In this document: positions 1 to 7,718 of the stretch, one piece after another
Layout: every line of letters starts with the position of its first letter
How positions within the stretch are numbered: the stretch's first letter is position 1
From: an uncultured Lachnospiraceae bacterium
GTDB taxonomy: Bacteria > Bacillota > Clostridia > Lachnospirales > Lachnospiraceae
NCBI GenBank assembly: GCA_902797015.1
Contig: CADBRG010000115.1
Coordinates: 1-14,759 of the forward strand
Reading direction: 5' to 3'
DNA length: 14,759 nt
Notes under the pieces: generated by a model
The model's database searches: none
What the model was told of the DNA's origin: nothing
Seen by the model: the letters and a program-made list of their open reading frames with translations, nothing else
Position numbers and translations under genes: made by a program

Positions 1-705
1 GTAAGATCCACGAGGTTTGAGCAGGAAAACATGATTAACAATTATCGGTTTGACAAGGCTCATCTTCTTACTTGTGGTATGCCAAGATATGATTTTATTG
101 ATGCTCAAAAGGAACCGGGAAACCGTATCCTGTTTGCACCATCGTGGAGAAATTATCTTGTAAAGAGAAGAGAAGGAAACTGGTTGGCTAATGATAATGG
201 TTTTCTCTCATCAGATTTTTATAAAGAAACATCAGAATTCTTAAACAGCAAAGAGCTTCAGAAGATTCTGGAAGATCATGATATGTATCTGGATTTCAAA
301 TTACATCCGATACTGAAATTCTATCAGCATTTATATAAGATAGATAATCCTCGCGTATCCATGGCTGATAATAAAGTCAGTGAAACAGAGTATAAAGTTT
401 TTATGACGGATTTCTCATCTTATGTATTTGATTTTGTATATTTGCAGCGACCAATCATTTACTTTTTGCCTGACGAAGAATTGTTTAGGTCAGGTATGAA
501 TGATTACAGAGAAGTAGATATTCCGCTTGATAAGGGATTTGGTGACTATGTAACATCAGCACAGGATGCGATAGCTGCATTACAGAGAATCGCAGATAAT
601 CAGTTTGCCGTTGCGGACAAGTACAAAGAAAAAATGGAGACGATGTTCTTTCATAAGGATGATAAGCAGAGAGAGCGTATCTATGATGCAATCATTAATG
701 ATTAA
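1..705 (+). CDS. CDP-glycerol glycerophosphotransferase family protein (5' end outside window)
   Basis: This is the C-terminal part of a transferase that moves glycerol-phosphate (or a related polyol-phosphate) from a CDP-activated donor to a growing teichoic-acid-like chain on the cytoplasmic face of the membrane. The reading frame is open from base 1, so the Met at 31 is probably internal. Family motifs are present in order: a CGMPRYDF segment near base 75 (the usual G.PR.D block), ILFAPSWR near 130, a KLHP block with the conserved His at 304-306, and a TDFSS-x-VFDF block near 406 followed by RPIIYF. The first conserved His, in the Trp-His-Gly block, would lie upstream of the window, so an intact active site cannot be confirmed. 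The next gene starts 36 bases downstream with no terminator between, which suggests co-transcription. Family membership is firm; the exact donor and acceptor are unknown. Confidence 0.88.
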   Translation, partial: VRSTRFEQENMINNYRFDKAHLLTCGMPRYDFIDAQKEPGNRILFAPSWRNYLVKRREGNWLANDNGFLSSDFYKETSEFLNSKELQKILEDHDMYLDFKLHPILKFYQHLYKIDNPRVSMADNKVSETEYKVFMTDFSSYVFDFVYLQRPIIYFLPDEELFRSGMNDYREVDIPLDKGFGDYVTSAQDAIAALQRIADNQFAVADKYKEKMETMFFHKDDKQRERIYDAIIND

Positions 706-729
706 TTAGAAATGTAGCTGTTTGTTTTT

Positions 730-735
730 AGGAGA
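730..735 (+). promoter_or_regulatory. Ribosome binding site supporting a GTG start
   Basis: AGGAGA lies 6 bases before the GTG at 742. The overlapping ATG at 740 is followed directly by TGA, so GTG is the only usable start here. Confidence 0.75.
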
Positions 736-741
736 ATTGAT

Positions 742-1851
742 GTGAACACAGGTATTCATCTTTTTCGTGCAGTATTGTCTATTGTTTACACAATTTATAA
801 GTTGTTTCCGGTTAAGAATAAAGTGACGTTTATTAGTCGTCAGTCCAATACGCCAAGCATAGATGTCGAACTGTTGACGGAGCAGATTTCTGCTAAAATA
901 CCTGACTGCGAAACGGTGGTTCTGTTTAAAAAGATTGAGGGCAAAATAGCCTACCTGTTTTACATGCTATTTCCACAATTGTATCACATTGCGACATCTA
1001 AAGTGATTGTGTTGGATAGTTACTGTATAGCTGTCAGTTTACTAAAACACAGGCCGTCATTGAAAGTGATTCAAATGTGGCATGCGCTTGGTGCATATAA
1101 AAAATTTGGAAAAAGTATATTGGATAAACAGGAAGGAACTTCATCAACAGTTGCTTCCGCCATGCAGATGCATCGCGGTTATGATGTGATTCTTGCAAGC
1201 AGTGATTATTGTAAACCATTTCTGGGGGAGGCTTTTGGCTATCCTGAAGAGGTCTTTCGTGTTATTCCGTTGCCAAGGACAGATCTGTTACGGAGTAAAG
1301 ACTATATGGATTCTCTTAGAGACAAGATTATAAAGGAGTGCCCGAAGCTTGGTGAGAAAACAAATATTTTATATGCGCCGACAATGAGAAAGACAGAGGA
1401 TCCAACTGCTGAAGTAGAGAAACTGATCAGTATGATTGATTATTCGCAGTATAATCTGATTCTTTCTTTACACCCTCTTGTTCAGGATAGAATCAATGCC
1501 GGAGAGGCTATTGTATTGGATGCTTACACCAGTATGGAATTGCTTTCAATCTGTGATGTGTTTATAACAGATTATTCGGCAATGATATATGAAGCAGCCT
1601 TGATGAAAAAACCGATTTATTTGTATGCATATGACTTGGACCTCTTTACAAAAGAAAGGGGGTTTTATCTGGATCCGCAAACAGAGCTTCCTGTTCGCCC
1701 GGCAGATAACATACAGGAGTTGGTCAGCCAGATTGCAAACAGTGCCTGTGAAATTAAATCTGTTGAACAGTTTTCAGATAAATATGTGGCAGATAATGAG
1801 CATTGCACAGAAGAAATAGTACATTTGATACAGAATCTGTTATATAATTAA
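742..1851 (+). CDS. CDP-glycerol glycerophosphotransferase family protein
   Basis: This complete 369-residue transferase has the C-terminal catalytic fold of TagB/TagF-type enzymes, which add polyol-phosphate units to a wall polymer. The start is GTG with a well-placed AGGAGA. Visible motifs are MWHALGAYKKFG with His114 (the family usually has Trp-His-Gly; here the Gly is Ala), an MHRGYD block near 143, an EAFGYP...PRTDLL block near 165-185, ILYAPTMRK near 210, SLHP with His244, and ITDYSAMIYEA near 275-285 followed by KKPIYLY. The two His residues correspond to those known to be important in TagF. There is no glycosyltransferase-2 domain at the N-terminus, unlike the longest members. It resembles the protein at 11986-13149 more than the one at 7719-8942. 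Sixty-five bases separate it from the next gene, and I see no convincing terminator or promoter there. The substrate is unknown. Confidence 0.9.
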   Translation: MNTGIHLFRAVLSIVYTIYKLFPVKNKVTFISRQSNTPSIDVELLTEQISAKIPDCETVVLFKKIEGKIAYLFYMLFPQLYHIATSKVIVLDSYCIAVSLLKHRPSLKVIQMWHALGAYKKFGKSILDKQEGTSSTVASAMQMHRGYDVILASSDYCKPFLGEAFGYPEEVFRVIPLPRTDLLRSKDYMDSLRDKIIKECPKLGEKTNILYAPTMRKTEDPTAEVEKLISMIDYSQYNLILSLHPLVQDRINAGEAIVLDAYTSMELLSICDVFITDYSAMIYEAALMKKPIYLYAYDLDLFTKERGFYLDPQTELPVRPADNIQELVSQIANSACEIKSVEQFSDKYVADNEHCTEEIVHLIQNLLYN

Positions 1852-1916
1852 CTCGTTATATTATTCAATAAGATGTGCATTAGCGTTGTTTAATATAGAT
1901 TATTTAGGAGAAAGCT

Positions 1917-3854
1917 ATGTGGAAAAAACAAACCGAACAGAAAGACAAGGCCTATTATAGCCAGATTATCCTTTTGTTAGCACTCGCTTTATGTCTGGCA
2001 ATCTTAATGCCGGTTAGCTCTTTGGCAGCTGAAAGCGGGAATGAGCCCACAGATGAAGTGACAGAGGTGTCTCTGATGACGAGTGGAGAACCTGCAATTG
2101 ATAATACTGATGCATCTGATGGTCAGGAAACTGACAATCAGGCGAATAATAATGTCCAGGAAGCCGATAATCAAGTAAATGACGGCGACAAGGAAACAGA
2201 GGATAATCAGGATCCCAAAACAGGCGTCTTTGAGGAAGATGGAGCATATTATTACTACATTGAAGGTGAGAAGCAGACCACAGAAGGCAAAATCGAGTGG
2301 GATGGAAAGCTGTACTATGTGCTCGAAGGAGGAACATTGGCGGCGGATCAGATTATCTCTATAGATGACGTACTCTATTATGCAGGTGCGGATGCTGTTG
2401 TCGTACAAGAAAAAGGTTGGATTGAGATTGGTGATGAGTGGTATTTCCTAAATGAAGGAGGCAGTATCAGAACCAACGACTGGGCACAGGATAATAATGG
2501 TTATTGTTATTTAAATGAATCAGGAACGATTGTCAGAGACGAATGGGTCCAGGATGGAGAAGACAGGTACTATCTTAAATCCAATGGTTATATGGCTGTA
2601 AAAGAATGGGCACGGGATGGAGAAGAGTGGTGCTGGTTAACAGGCAGCGGAAAGATGCTCAAAGACAAATGGATCCAGGATGGAAAAGACTGGTATTACA
2701 TTAAGCCAAACGGCTACATGGCAGCGAATGAATGGGCAAAAGACAGCAAGGGCTGGTGCTGGTTAGCAGGCAACGGCAAGATGACCAAGGACAAATGGAT
2801 CCAGGATGGAAAAGACTGGTATTATATCAAGTCCAACGGCTATATGGCAGCAAAAGAATGGGCAAAAGACAGCAAGGGCTGGTGCTGGTTGGCAGGCAGC
2901 GGCAAGATGACCAAGGACAAATGGATCCAGGATGGAAAGGACTGGTATTACATCAAGCCCAACGGCTATATGGCAGCAAAGGAATGGGCAGAAGACAGCA
3001 AGGGCTGGTGCTGGTTAGCAGGCAGCGGCAAGATGACCAAGGACAAATGGATCCAGGACGGAAAGGACTGGTATTACATCAAGCCCAACGGCTATATGGC
3101 AGCAAAAGAATGGGCAAAAGACAGCAAGGGCTGGTGCTGGTTAGCAGGCAGCGGCAAGATGGTCAAAGACAAGTGGATCAAAGATGGCGAAGACTGGTAT
3201 TATATTAAATCCAATGGTTATAGGGCAATAAAAGAATGGGCGAAAGATAGCAAGGGCTGGTGTTATATGAATAGCACCGGAAAGCAGACGAAGGATCAGT
3301 GGATCACTAGCGGCGGCCATCGTTATTATCTGAAAGCAAATGGTTATCTTGCTACGAATCAGATCGTAAAAGATGGCGATACCTGGTACTATGTTAATTC
3401 TGAAGGACGGATTACAAAGACCGTGACTGCTATGGACAGAAAGGCACAATCCTATTCCAGTAATACCCGGTTTTTGATTTTGGTTGATCGCGATGAACAC
3501 ATGGTAGGCATATATGAAGGGAGCCAGAATAATTGGAATAAAATAAAGGATTTCCCGTGTGGAAATGGAAAAGCATCGACACCAACGATCACAGGTTCAT
3601 TCAATATTCCAAGTAAATATCCGAGAAGCCAACCGTATTTTGATTCCGGAAGTGCGAGATGCTGGTACCCAACCAGGATTCATGGAGGTTATTTATTCCA
3701 TTCTGTTCTGTATTATCAATCTTCCTCCCCGTCTAGTATCATGGATGGAAGACTTGGTATAGGCGTCTCTCACGGCTGTGTAAGATTAAGACTGGATAAT
3801 GCAAAATATATTTATGACAATATTCCAATTGGGACAAAAGTAGTGATTTACTAA
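1917..3854 (+). CDS. Secreted L,D-transpeptidase (YkuD domain) with wall-binding repeats
   Basis: This is a 645-residue secreted enzyme expected to form 3-3 peptidoglycan cross-links or to attach a protein or other amine to the wall. ATG is preceded by AGGAG at 1906-1910. Residues 1-38 form a signal peptide: a basic start, a hydrophobic core at 17-35 and an SLAA-type cleavage site. Residues 39-101 are an acidic Asp/Glu/Asn/Gln-rich linker. From about 103, and clearly from 166 to 500, there are aromatic-rich repeats of the choline-binding / cell-wall-binding type (WYYIK.NGYMA...EW alternating with GWCWL.G.GKM..DKW). Residues 516-645 are the YkuD catalytic domain, with IHGG (His589), FHS (His595) and SHGCVR carrying the nucleophile Cys621. 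All key residues are intact. Repeats before a C-terminal catalytic domain suit a wall-bound enzyme. It lies 22 bases before the protease-muramidase gene, which carries matching repeats, so the two are probably co-expressed. Whether the repeats bind choline or another wall polymer group cannot be told. Confidence 0.92.
   Translation: MWKKQTEQKDKAYYSQIILLLALALCLAILMPVSSLAAESGNEPTDEVTEVSLMTSGEPAIDNTDASDGQETDNQANNNVQEADNQVNDGDKETEDNQDPKTGVFEEDGAYYYYIEGEKQTTEGKIEWDGKLYYVLEGGTLAADQIISIDDVLYYAGADAVVVQEKGWIEIGDEWYFLNEGGSIRTNDWAQDNNGYCYLNESGTIVRDEWVQDGEDRYYLKSNGYMAVKEWARDGEEWCWLTGSGKMLKDKWIQDGKDWYYIKPNGYMAANEWAKDSKGWCWLAGNGKMTKDKWIQDGKDWYYIKSNGYMAAKEWAKDSKGWCWLAGSGKMTKDKWIQDGKDWYYIKPNGYMAAKEWAEDSKGWCWLAGSGKMTKDKWIQDGKDWYYIKPNGYMAAKEWAKDSKGWCWLAGSGKMVKDKWIKDGEDWYYIKSNGYRAIKEWAKDSKGWCYMNSTGKQTKDQWITSGGHRYYLKANGYLATNQIVKDGDTWYYVNSEGRITKTVTAMDRKAQSYSSNTRFLILVDRDEHMVGIYEGSQNNWNKIKDFPCGNGKASTPTITGSFNIPSKYPRSQPYFDSGSARCWYPTRIHGGYLFHSVLYYQSSSPSSIMDGRLGIGVSHGCVRLRLDNAKYIYDNIPIGTKVVIY
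2412..3417 (+). repeat. Wall-binding repeat array in the L,D-transpeptidase gene, including near-identical 126-bp units
   Basis: The coding array is built from 42-residue units, each made of two half-repeats of about 21 residues. At DNA level the unit is exactly 126 bp: GGATCC recurs at 2671, 2797, 2923 and 3049, and the related GGATCA at 3175. The four units covering 2671-3174 are almost identical; neighbouring units differ at only about six or seven positions by eye. Flanking units are more diverged. Because 126 is a multiple of three, gain or loss of units would keep the frame. Confidence 0.93.
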
Positions 3855-3876
3855 GGTTGATTAAGGAGCAGGTTTA

Positions 3877-6800
3877 ATGAAACGATTGCAGGTATTGATC
3901 GCAATTGTGAGTGTAGTTGCTGTAGCCGGCACAGGAATTGTGCCGGCTGGAGTGCTTTCTGAGGTTGCTTATGCAGCTGAAATAACAGAAACGGAAGAAG
4001 CATCAGGGGACGACATCACAAATAATGTTATATCAGAGGAAGCTGTTGCAGAAGATGGTACACAAGAGATTGTCACAGTTAACAGTTTTGAAGAACTACA
4101 GGCAGAAACACCGGCAGATTTGAGCACAGCCAGTTCCTATGTGGTAGATCTTTCTGCGGGACAGGCAGAGGGATCAAATGATGAAACGTTAACGGTAGAG
4201 GAAGCGTTTGGTATTGACGGAGCAGAATCTGCAGATGGTATTGTGTCACAAATAGAGGAAACGGATGCATACGCTGTGTCAGAATCAGACTCTGATACAG
4301 CTGTTGTTGTTTCTCCGTTTGCACGTCATCGGCTGACAGTATATACAGATATTGAACTGACTGAAACATTTGGTGCAACAGATGTTTCCTATTATACAAA
4401 AGACAGCGGATACCGTCTTTGCTATGACAGTGATCAGTCTACCAAAGCTGCTTTTGATGCTTTGACTGAAATATATGGAGCGGATGCTGTTTTAATTGAT
4501 CTGCCGGGACGGCTGTCAACTGCAGAGACCTCAGGCTATGCCGCAAATGGATGGGGAACGTCGTACATGCATCTGGATGCTGCGAGCAAAAGAGTGGAGG
4601 AAGCGGAGTCCGGAGCAGATGTGACGGTAGCGATTCTTGATACAGGGATCAATACCGGACATGATGTTTTTGCGGGAAAAACAATCGTAAAGGCAGGGGA
4701 TAGTTCTATTGAAGATGATAATGGACATGGGACCGCAGTTGCAGGTATTATTGCTGAATCCACGCCGGATAATGTTGCTTTGATGCCCGTCAAAATTGCA
4801 GACGCGAATGGAGAATGCAGCTTTGACGATATGTTAAATGGCCTGACTGAGGCTATAGAGGCCGGTGCCGATGTAGTTAACCTCAGCATGAATGTAACGT
4901 TAGCTGATTATGTTAATATGGGGATCCTTACACAGGCACAAGCGGACGCCTATATGAGCAGAGCAGATGATGTCTGTGAAACTGTAGAAGAAAGGGGGAG
5001 CGTAATCTGTGTATCATCAGGTAATGAAGGCAGAGATATTCAGGATGCTTATGATTTCCCGGCCTCTTTAGAGCATGTTATTTGCGTTGGCGCGATTGAT
5101 GCCAATGAGACAAAGTCAAGCTTTTCTTCCTATGGAGATGCTTTGGATTTTACAGCGCCCGGTCAGGATATTCAGTGTGCGTGGGTTGGTACAGATTCTG
5201 CACTGAAGCCACTGAGTGGAACATCGATGGCATCCCCTTATCTGGCAGCGGCATGTGCTGTGGTAAAGAGCGAAGATGCCGCTGCTGACCGTGAAGCTGT
5301 TGAGAGTGAACTGGCATCTATCGCAAAAGATCTGGGTGAGGATGGAAAAGACACAGAATATGGTTATGGAGTACCGGTCTTTCCGTCGGATTCAGAAGAG
5401 CCAGAAATGATTCCATCAGATGCTGAAGATCAGGCAGAACTGATTGATGGTATCTCGTTCCCAGAAGACTGGGATCCGGATGATCCGCAGAATACCAAAG
5501 CCTATGTCCAGTTTTTTGGAGACGATAAAGATGAGATGGAAGAACCTGTTCTGACGACATCTTCTATTGCTGCGACAACCAAGTGGAAACTGTATGGGGG
5601 AAATACATATAAAGAATTCCAACATGATTCCAGAAATACTGCCGGGGGCGGTATCATACCTGTGATTGACGTCTCGTATCATAATGACAGTGTGAATTCT
5701 TCTGCTGACAATATCAACTGGTCAAAAGTGAAGGCGGCCGGTGTCAAGGGAGTTATGATCCGCTGTGGATATCGGGGTTCCTCGACAGGTGCCATGGCAG
5801 AGGACAAGCAGTTTTACAATTTTATAAAAGCTGCTAAGGCTGCAGGATTAAAAGTAGGCGTCTATTTCTTTTCACAGGCGACCACAGAATCCGAAGGAAT
5901 TGCGGAAGCAAATTTTGCGATCAATACTGTAAAGAAAAGCGGTGTCTGGTTAGATCTGCCGATGGCGATCGATGTTGAATTTGCATCTGAAAACAGCGGC
6001 CGTCTTTATGATGCACATTTATCGAAGGCTGCACAAACAAAGATTGCAAAAGCGTTTTGTGATAAAGTAAAAAGCAGCGGCTATACACCAATGATTTATG
6101 CAAGCAGTTCGTTCCTTGTCAGTCATTTGGACGGAAATGCGTTATACACGGCAGGTTATCCGATCTGGATGGCCAGATACCGGTATGCGGCATATAGTGA
6201 TAGTTCCATTTTTTTTGACAAGCCGGTTGCAATATGGCAGTGCACATCAGATGCTGCAGTTAACGGTATTACGACAAGAGTAGATCTGAACTACTGGTAT
6301 AATTACTATGGTTGGATCAAGGTTATAGATGACGGTATCGTAAAATGGCGCTGGAAGGATGTAGACGGCAATATAGTAAAAAGTAAGTGGATCAGCTACA
6401 TGGCAGATTGGTACTATATTAAGTCGGATACCTATATGGCTGCAAATACATGGGTGAAAGACAGCAAGGGCTGGTGCTGGCTTGGATCAAACGGTGCCAT
6501 GGTGCGTGAGAAATGGATCAAATATGCTAAGGACGGTGAATGGTATTATCTGAATGACGATGGTCATATGGCCACAAATGCGTGGGCAAAAGACAGTGTT
6601 GGCTGGTGCTGGATGGATGCAGACGGAAAGATCCTGAAGCAAACCGGATGGAAAGATCTGGGCGGGAAACGATATTATCTGAATGATGCGTTTTATCGGA
6701 TTGAAAACCAGTGGATGCCGGACACCGGCGGATTACGCTGGCTCGGAGCAGATGGCAGCGTTGCCAGAAACACATGGGCAAAATACGAAGGCGAGTGGTA

Positions 6801-7542
6801 TTATCTGGATTCTACCGGATACCGCGCAAAAAACATCTGGGCAAAGGACAGTGTTGGCTGGTGTCGTCTGGATAGTGACGGAAAGATTATTAAAACTGTC
6901 GGATGGATTCAAATCGATGGGGAATGGTATTATCTGAAAAAGAACCATTATCGTGCTGCGAATGAATGGATGGAAAAAGATAATGTCAGATACTGGATCG
7001 GCGCAGACGGAAAGATTGCGAAAGACTGCTGGATCAACGCATCAGGAGATTGGTATTATCTGGGCAAAGATGGTATTCCGCTTGTGAATGTTTGGAAAGC
7101 AGACAGCAAAGGTCTATGTAGGCTTGGCGAAGACGGAAAGATGATAAAAAGCAAGTGGCTAAAAGATAATGGCCATTGGTATTATCTGAACGCCAACGGT
7201 TATCGCGCTACGAATGAATGGGCAAAAGATAGTATTGGCTGGTGCTGGATGGGTCAGAACGGGTTGATCACAAAAAGCAAATGGATCCAATATAAAAGCC
7301 AATGGTACTATCTGAAAGCTAACGGTTATATGGCCGCAAATGAATGGGCAAGAGACAGCAAGGGCTGGTGCTGGATGAATCAGAAAGGATTAATCACAAA
7401 AAGCAAATGGATCCAATACAAAGGCGCATGGTACTATCTGAAGGCAAATGGCTATATGGCTGCAAATGAGTGGGCAACGGACAGTAAATACCGGTATTGG
7501 ATGGGCAGTAACGGAAAGATATCCAAAACATACGCAAAATAA
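3877..7542 (+). CDS. Secreted S8 subtilisin-like protease fused to GH25 muramidase with C-terminal wall-binding repeats
   Basis: This 1221-residue surface protein has two hydrolase domains. ATG is preceded by AAGGAG at 3863-3868. Residues 1-33 are a signal peptide ending in AYA. Residues 35-245 are an acidic pro-region or spacer. Residues 246-507 are a subtilase with an intact triad: Asp255 in ILDTGI, His284 in NGHGT and Ser450 in GTSMASP, with Asn383 in SSGNEG as the likely oxyanion residue. Residues 508-588 are an acidic linker. Residues 592-810 are a glycoside hydrolase family 25 domain (cleaves MurNAc-GlcNAc bonds), with Asp598 in VIDVSYH, Asp699 and Glu701 in AIDVEF, and AIWQC then VDLNYW at the end. 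Residues 812-1221 are wall-binding repeats like those in the preceding gene. All catalytic residues appear intact, so both activities are plausible. The protease target is unknown: self-maturation, the neighbouring transpeptidase or foreign proteins are all possible. A terminator follows at 7556. Confidence 0.93.
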   Translation: MKRLQVLIAIVSVVAVAGTGIVPAGVLSEVAYAAEITETEEASGDDITNNVISEEAVAEDGTQEIVTVNSFEELQAETPADLSTASSYVVDLSAGQAEGSNDETLTVEEAFGIDGAESADGIVSQIEETDAYAVSESDSDTAVVVSPFARHRLTVYTDIELTETFGATDVSYYTKDSGYRLCYDSDQSTKAAFDALTEIYGADAVLIDLPGRLSTAETSGYAANGWGTSYMHLDAASKRVEEAESGADVTVAILDTGINTGHDVFAGKTIVKAGDSSIEDDNGHGTAVAGIIAESTPDNVALMPVKIADANGECSFDDMLNGLTEAIEAGADVVNLSMNVTLADYVNMGILTQAQADAYMSRADDVCETVEERGSVICVSSGNEGRDIQDAYDFPASLEHVICVGAIDANETKSSFSSYGDALDFTAPGQDIQCAWVGTDSALKPLSGTSMASPYLAAACAVVKSEDAAADREAVESELASIAKDLGEDGKDTEYGYGVPVFPSDSEEPEMIPSDAEDQAELIDGISFPEDWDPDDPQNTKAYVQFFGDDKDEMEEPVLTTSSIAATTKWKLYGGNTYKEFQHDSRNTAGGGIIPVIDVSYHNDSVNSSADNINWSKVKAAGVKGVMIRCGYRGSSTGAMAEDKQFYNFIKAAKAAGLKVGVYFFSQATTESEGIAEANFAINTVKKSGVWLDLPMAIDVEFASENSGRLYDAHLSKAAQTKIAKAFCDKVKSSGYTPMIYASSSFLVSHLDGNALYTAGYPIWMARYRYAAYSDSSIFFDKPVAIWQCTSDAAVNGITTRVDLNYWYNYYGWIKVIDDGIVKWRWKDVDGNIVKSKWISYMADWYYIKSDTYMAANTWVKDSKGWCWLGSNGAMVREKWIKYAKDGEWYYLNDDGHMATNAWAKDSVGWCWMDADGKILKQTGWKDLGGKRYYLNDAFYRIENQWMPDTGGLRWLGADGSVARNTWAKYEGEWYYLDSTGYRAKNIWAKDSVGWCRLDSDGKIIKTVGWIQIDGEWYYLKKNHYRAANEWMEKDNVRYWIGADGKIAKDCWINASGDWYYLGKDGIPLVNVWKADSKGLCRLGEDGKMIKSKWLKDNGHWYYLNANGYRATNEWAKDSIGWCWMGQNGLITKSKWIQYKSQWYYLKANGYMAANEWARDSKGWCWMNQKGLITKSKWIQYKGAWYYLKANGYMAANEWATDSKYRYWMGSNGKISKTYAK
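6310..7539 (+). repeat. Wall-binding repeat array in the protease-muramidase gene
   Basis: About nine to ten units of roughly 42-44 residues carry the patterns WYYL...GY.A.NEWA and KDS.GWCW...GK/L. Most are diverged. The last units are close copies at DNA level: GGATCC at 7283 recurs at 7409, again 126 bp apart. The 21-base stretch encoding DSKGWCW at 6460-6480 is identical to stretches in the upstream transpeptidase gene. Confidence 0.9.
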
Positions 7543-7555
7543 ATTCTTGAGACAT

Positions 7556-7595
7556 GGGCAGAGGAGTTTGAGGTTCTCTGCCCTTTCCGTTTCTT
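7556..7595 (+). terminator. Rho-independent terminator after the protease-muramidase gene
   Basis: The stem is GGGCAGAGGA (7556-7565) paired with TTCTCTGCCC (7574-7583), giving 10 pairs with one G-U, around an 8-base loop. A T-rich run (TTTCCGTTTCTT) follows. It sits 13 bases after the stop codon and before a new promoter. Confidence 0.85.
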
Positions 7596-7647
7596 GTGGA
7601 AAATGAATGAAATATGACCCCGGGTTTTGTATGACAAAAAATAATAC

Positions 7648-7675
7648 TTGAATTTGATGTTGCATTCACTATAAT
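7648..7675 (+). promoter_or_regulatory. Sigma-A type promoter for the transferase / YidC-sulfatase pair
   Basis: TTGAAT (7648-7653), a 16-base spacer and a perfect TATAAT (7670-7675). Transcription would start near 7682, leaving a leader of about 37 bases before the ATG at 7719, with AAGGA at 7707-7711 as ribosome binding site. The upstream terminator supports a new transcription unit here. Confidence 0.72.
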
Positions 7676-7718
7676 TAAGAAAGTGATGATTATGACAGAG
7701 TATGTAAAGGACAATTAA

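Noticed and set aside
1852..1916. Possible promoter ahead of the transpeptidase gene (AT-rich, with TATATT- and TAATAT-like words).
   Set aside because: No -35 box at a fitting distance and no terminator before it, so I could not support a separate promoter.
2671..3174. Regular repeats that could suggest a CRISPR array or satellite DNA.
   Set aside because: The units are head-to-tail coding repeats with no spacers and match a wall-binding protein repeat.
2732..3208. A 158-residue open frame inside the transpeptidase gene, itself repetitive.
   Set aside because: It exists only because the 126-bp units keep a second frame open. It has no ribosome binding site, and the main frame carries clear domains.
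7390..7714. Minus-strand open frames across the end of the protease-muramidase gene and the terminator.
   Set aside because: They run across the terminator and promoter, have low-complexity translations and lie opposite repeat-coding DNA.
7686..7718. A ten-codon open frame (MIMTEYVKDN) ending exactly before the ATG at 7719, as a possible leader peptide.
   Set aside because: It lacks a good ribosome binding site of its own, and its second half overlaps the one for the real gene. Chance is the simpler explanation.
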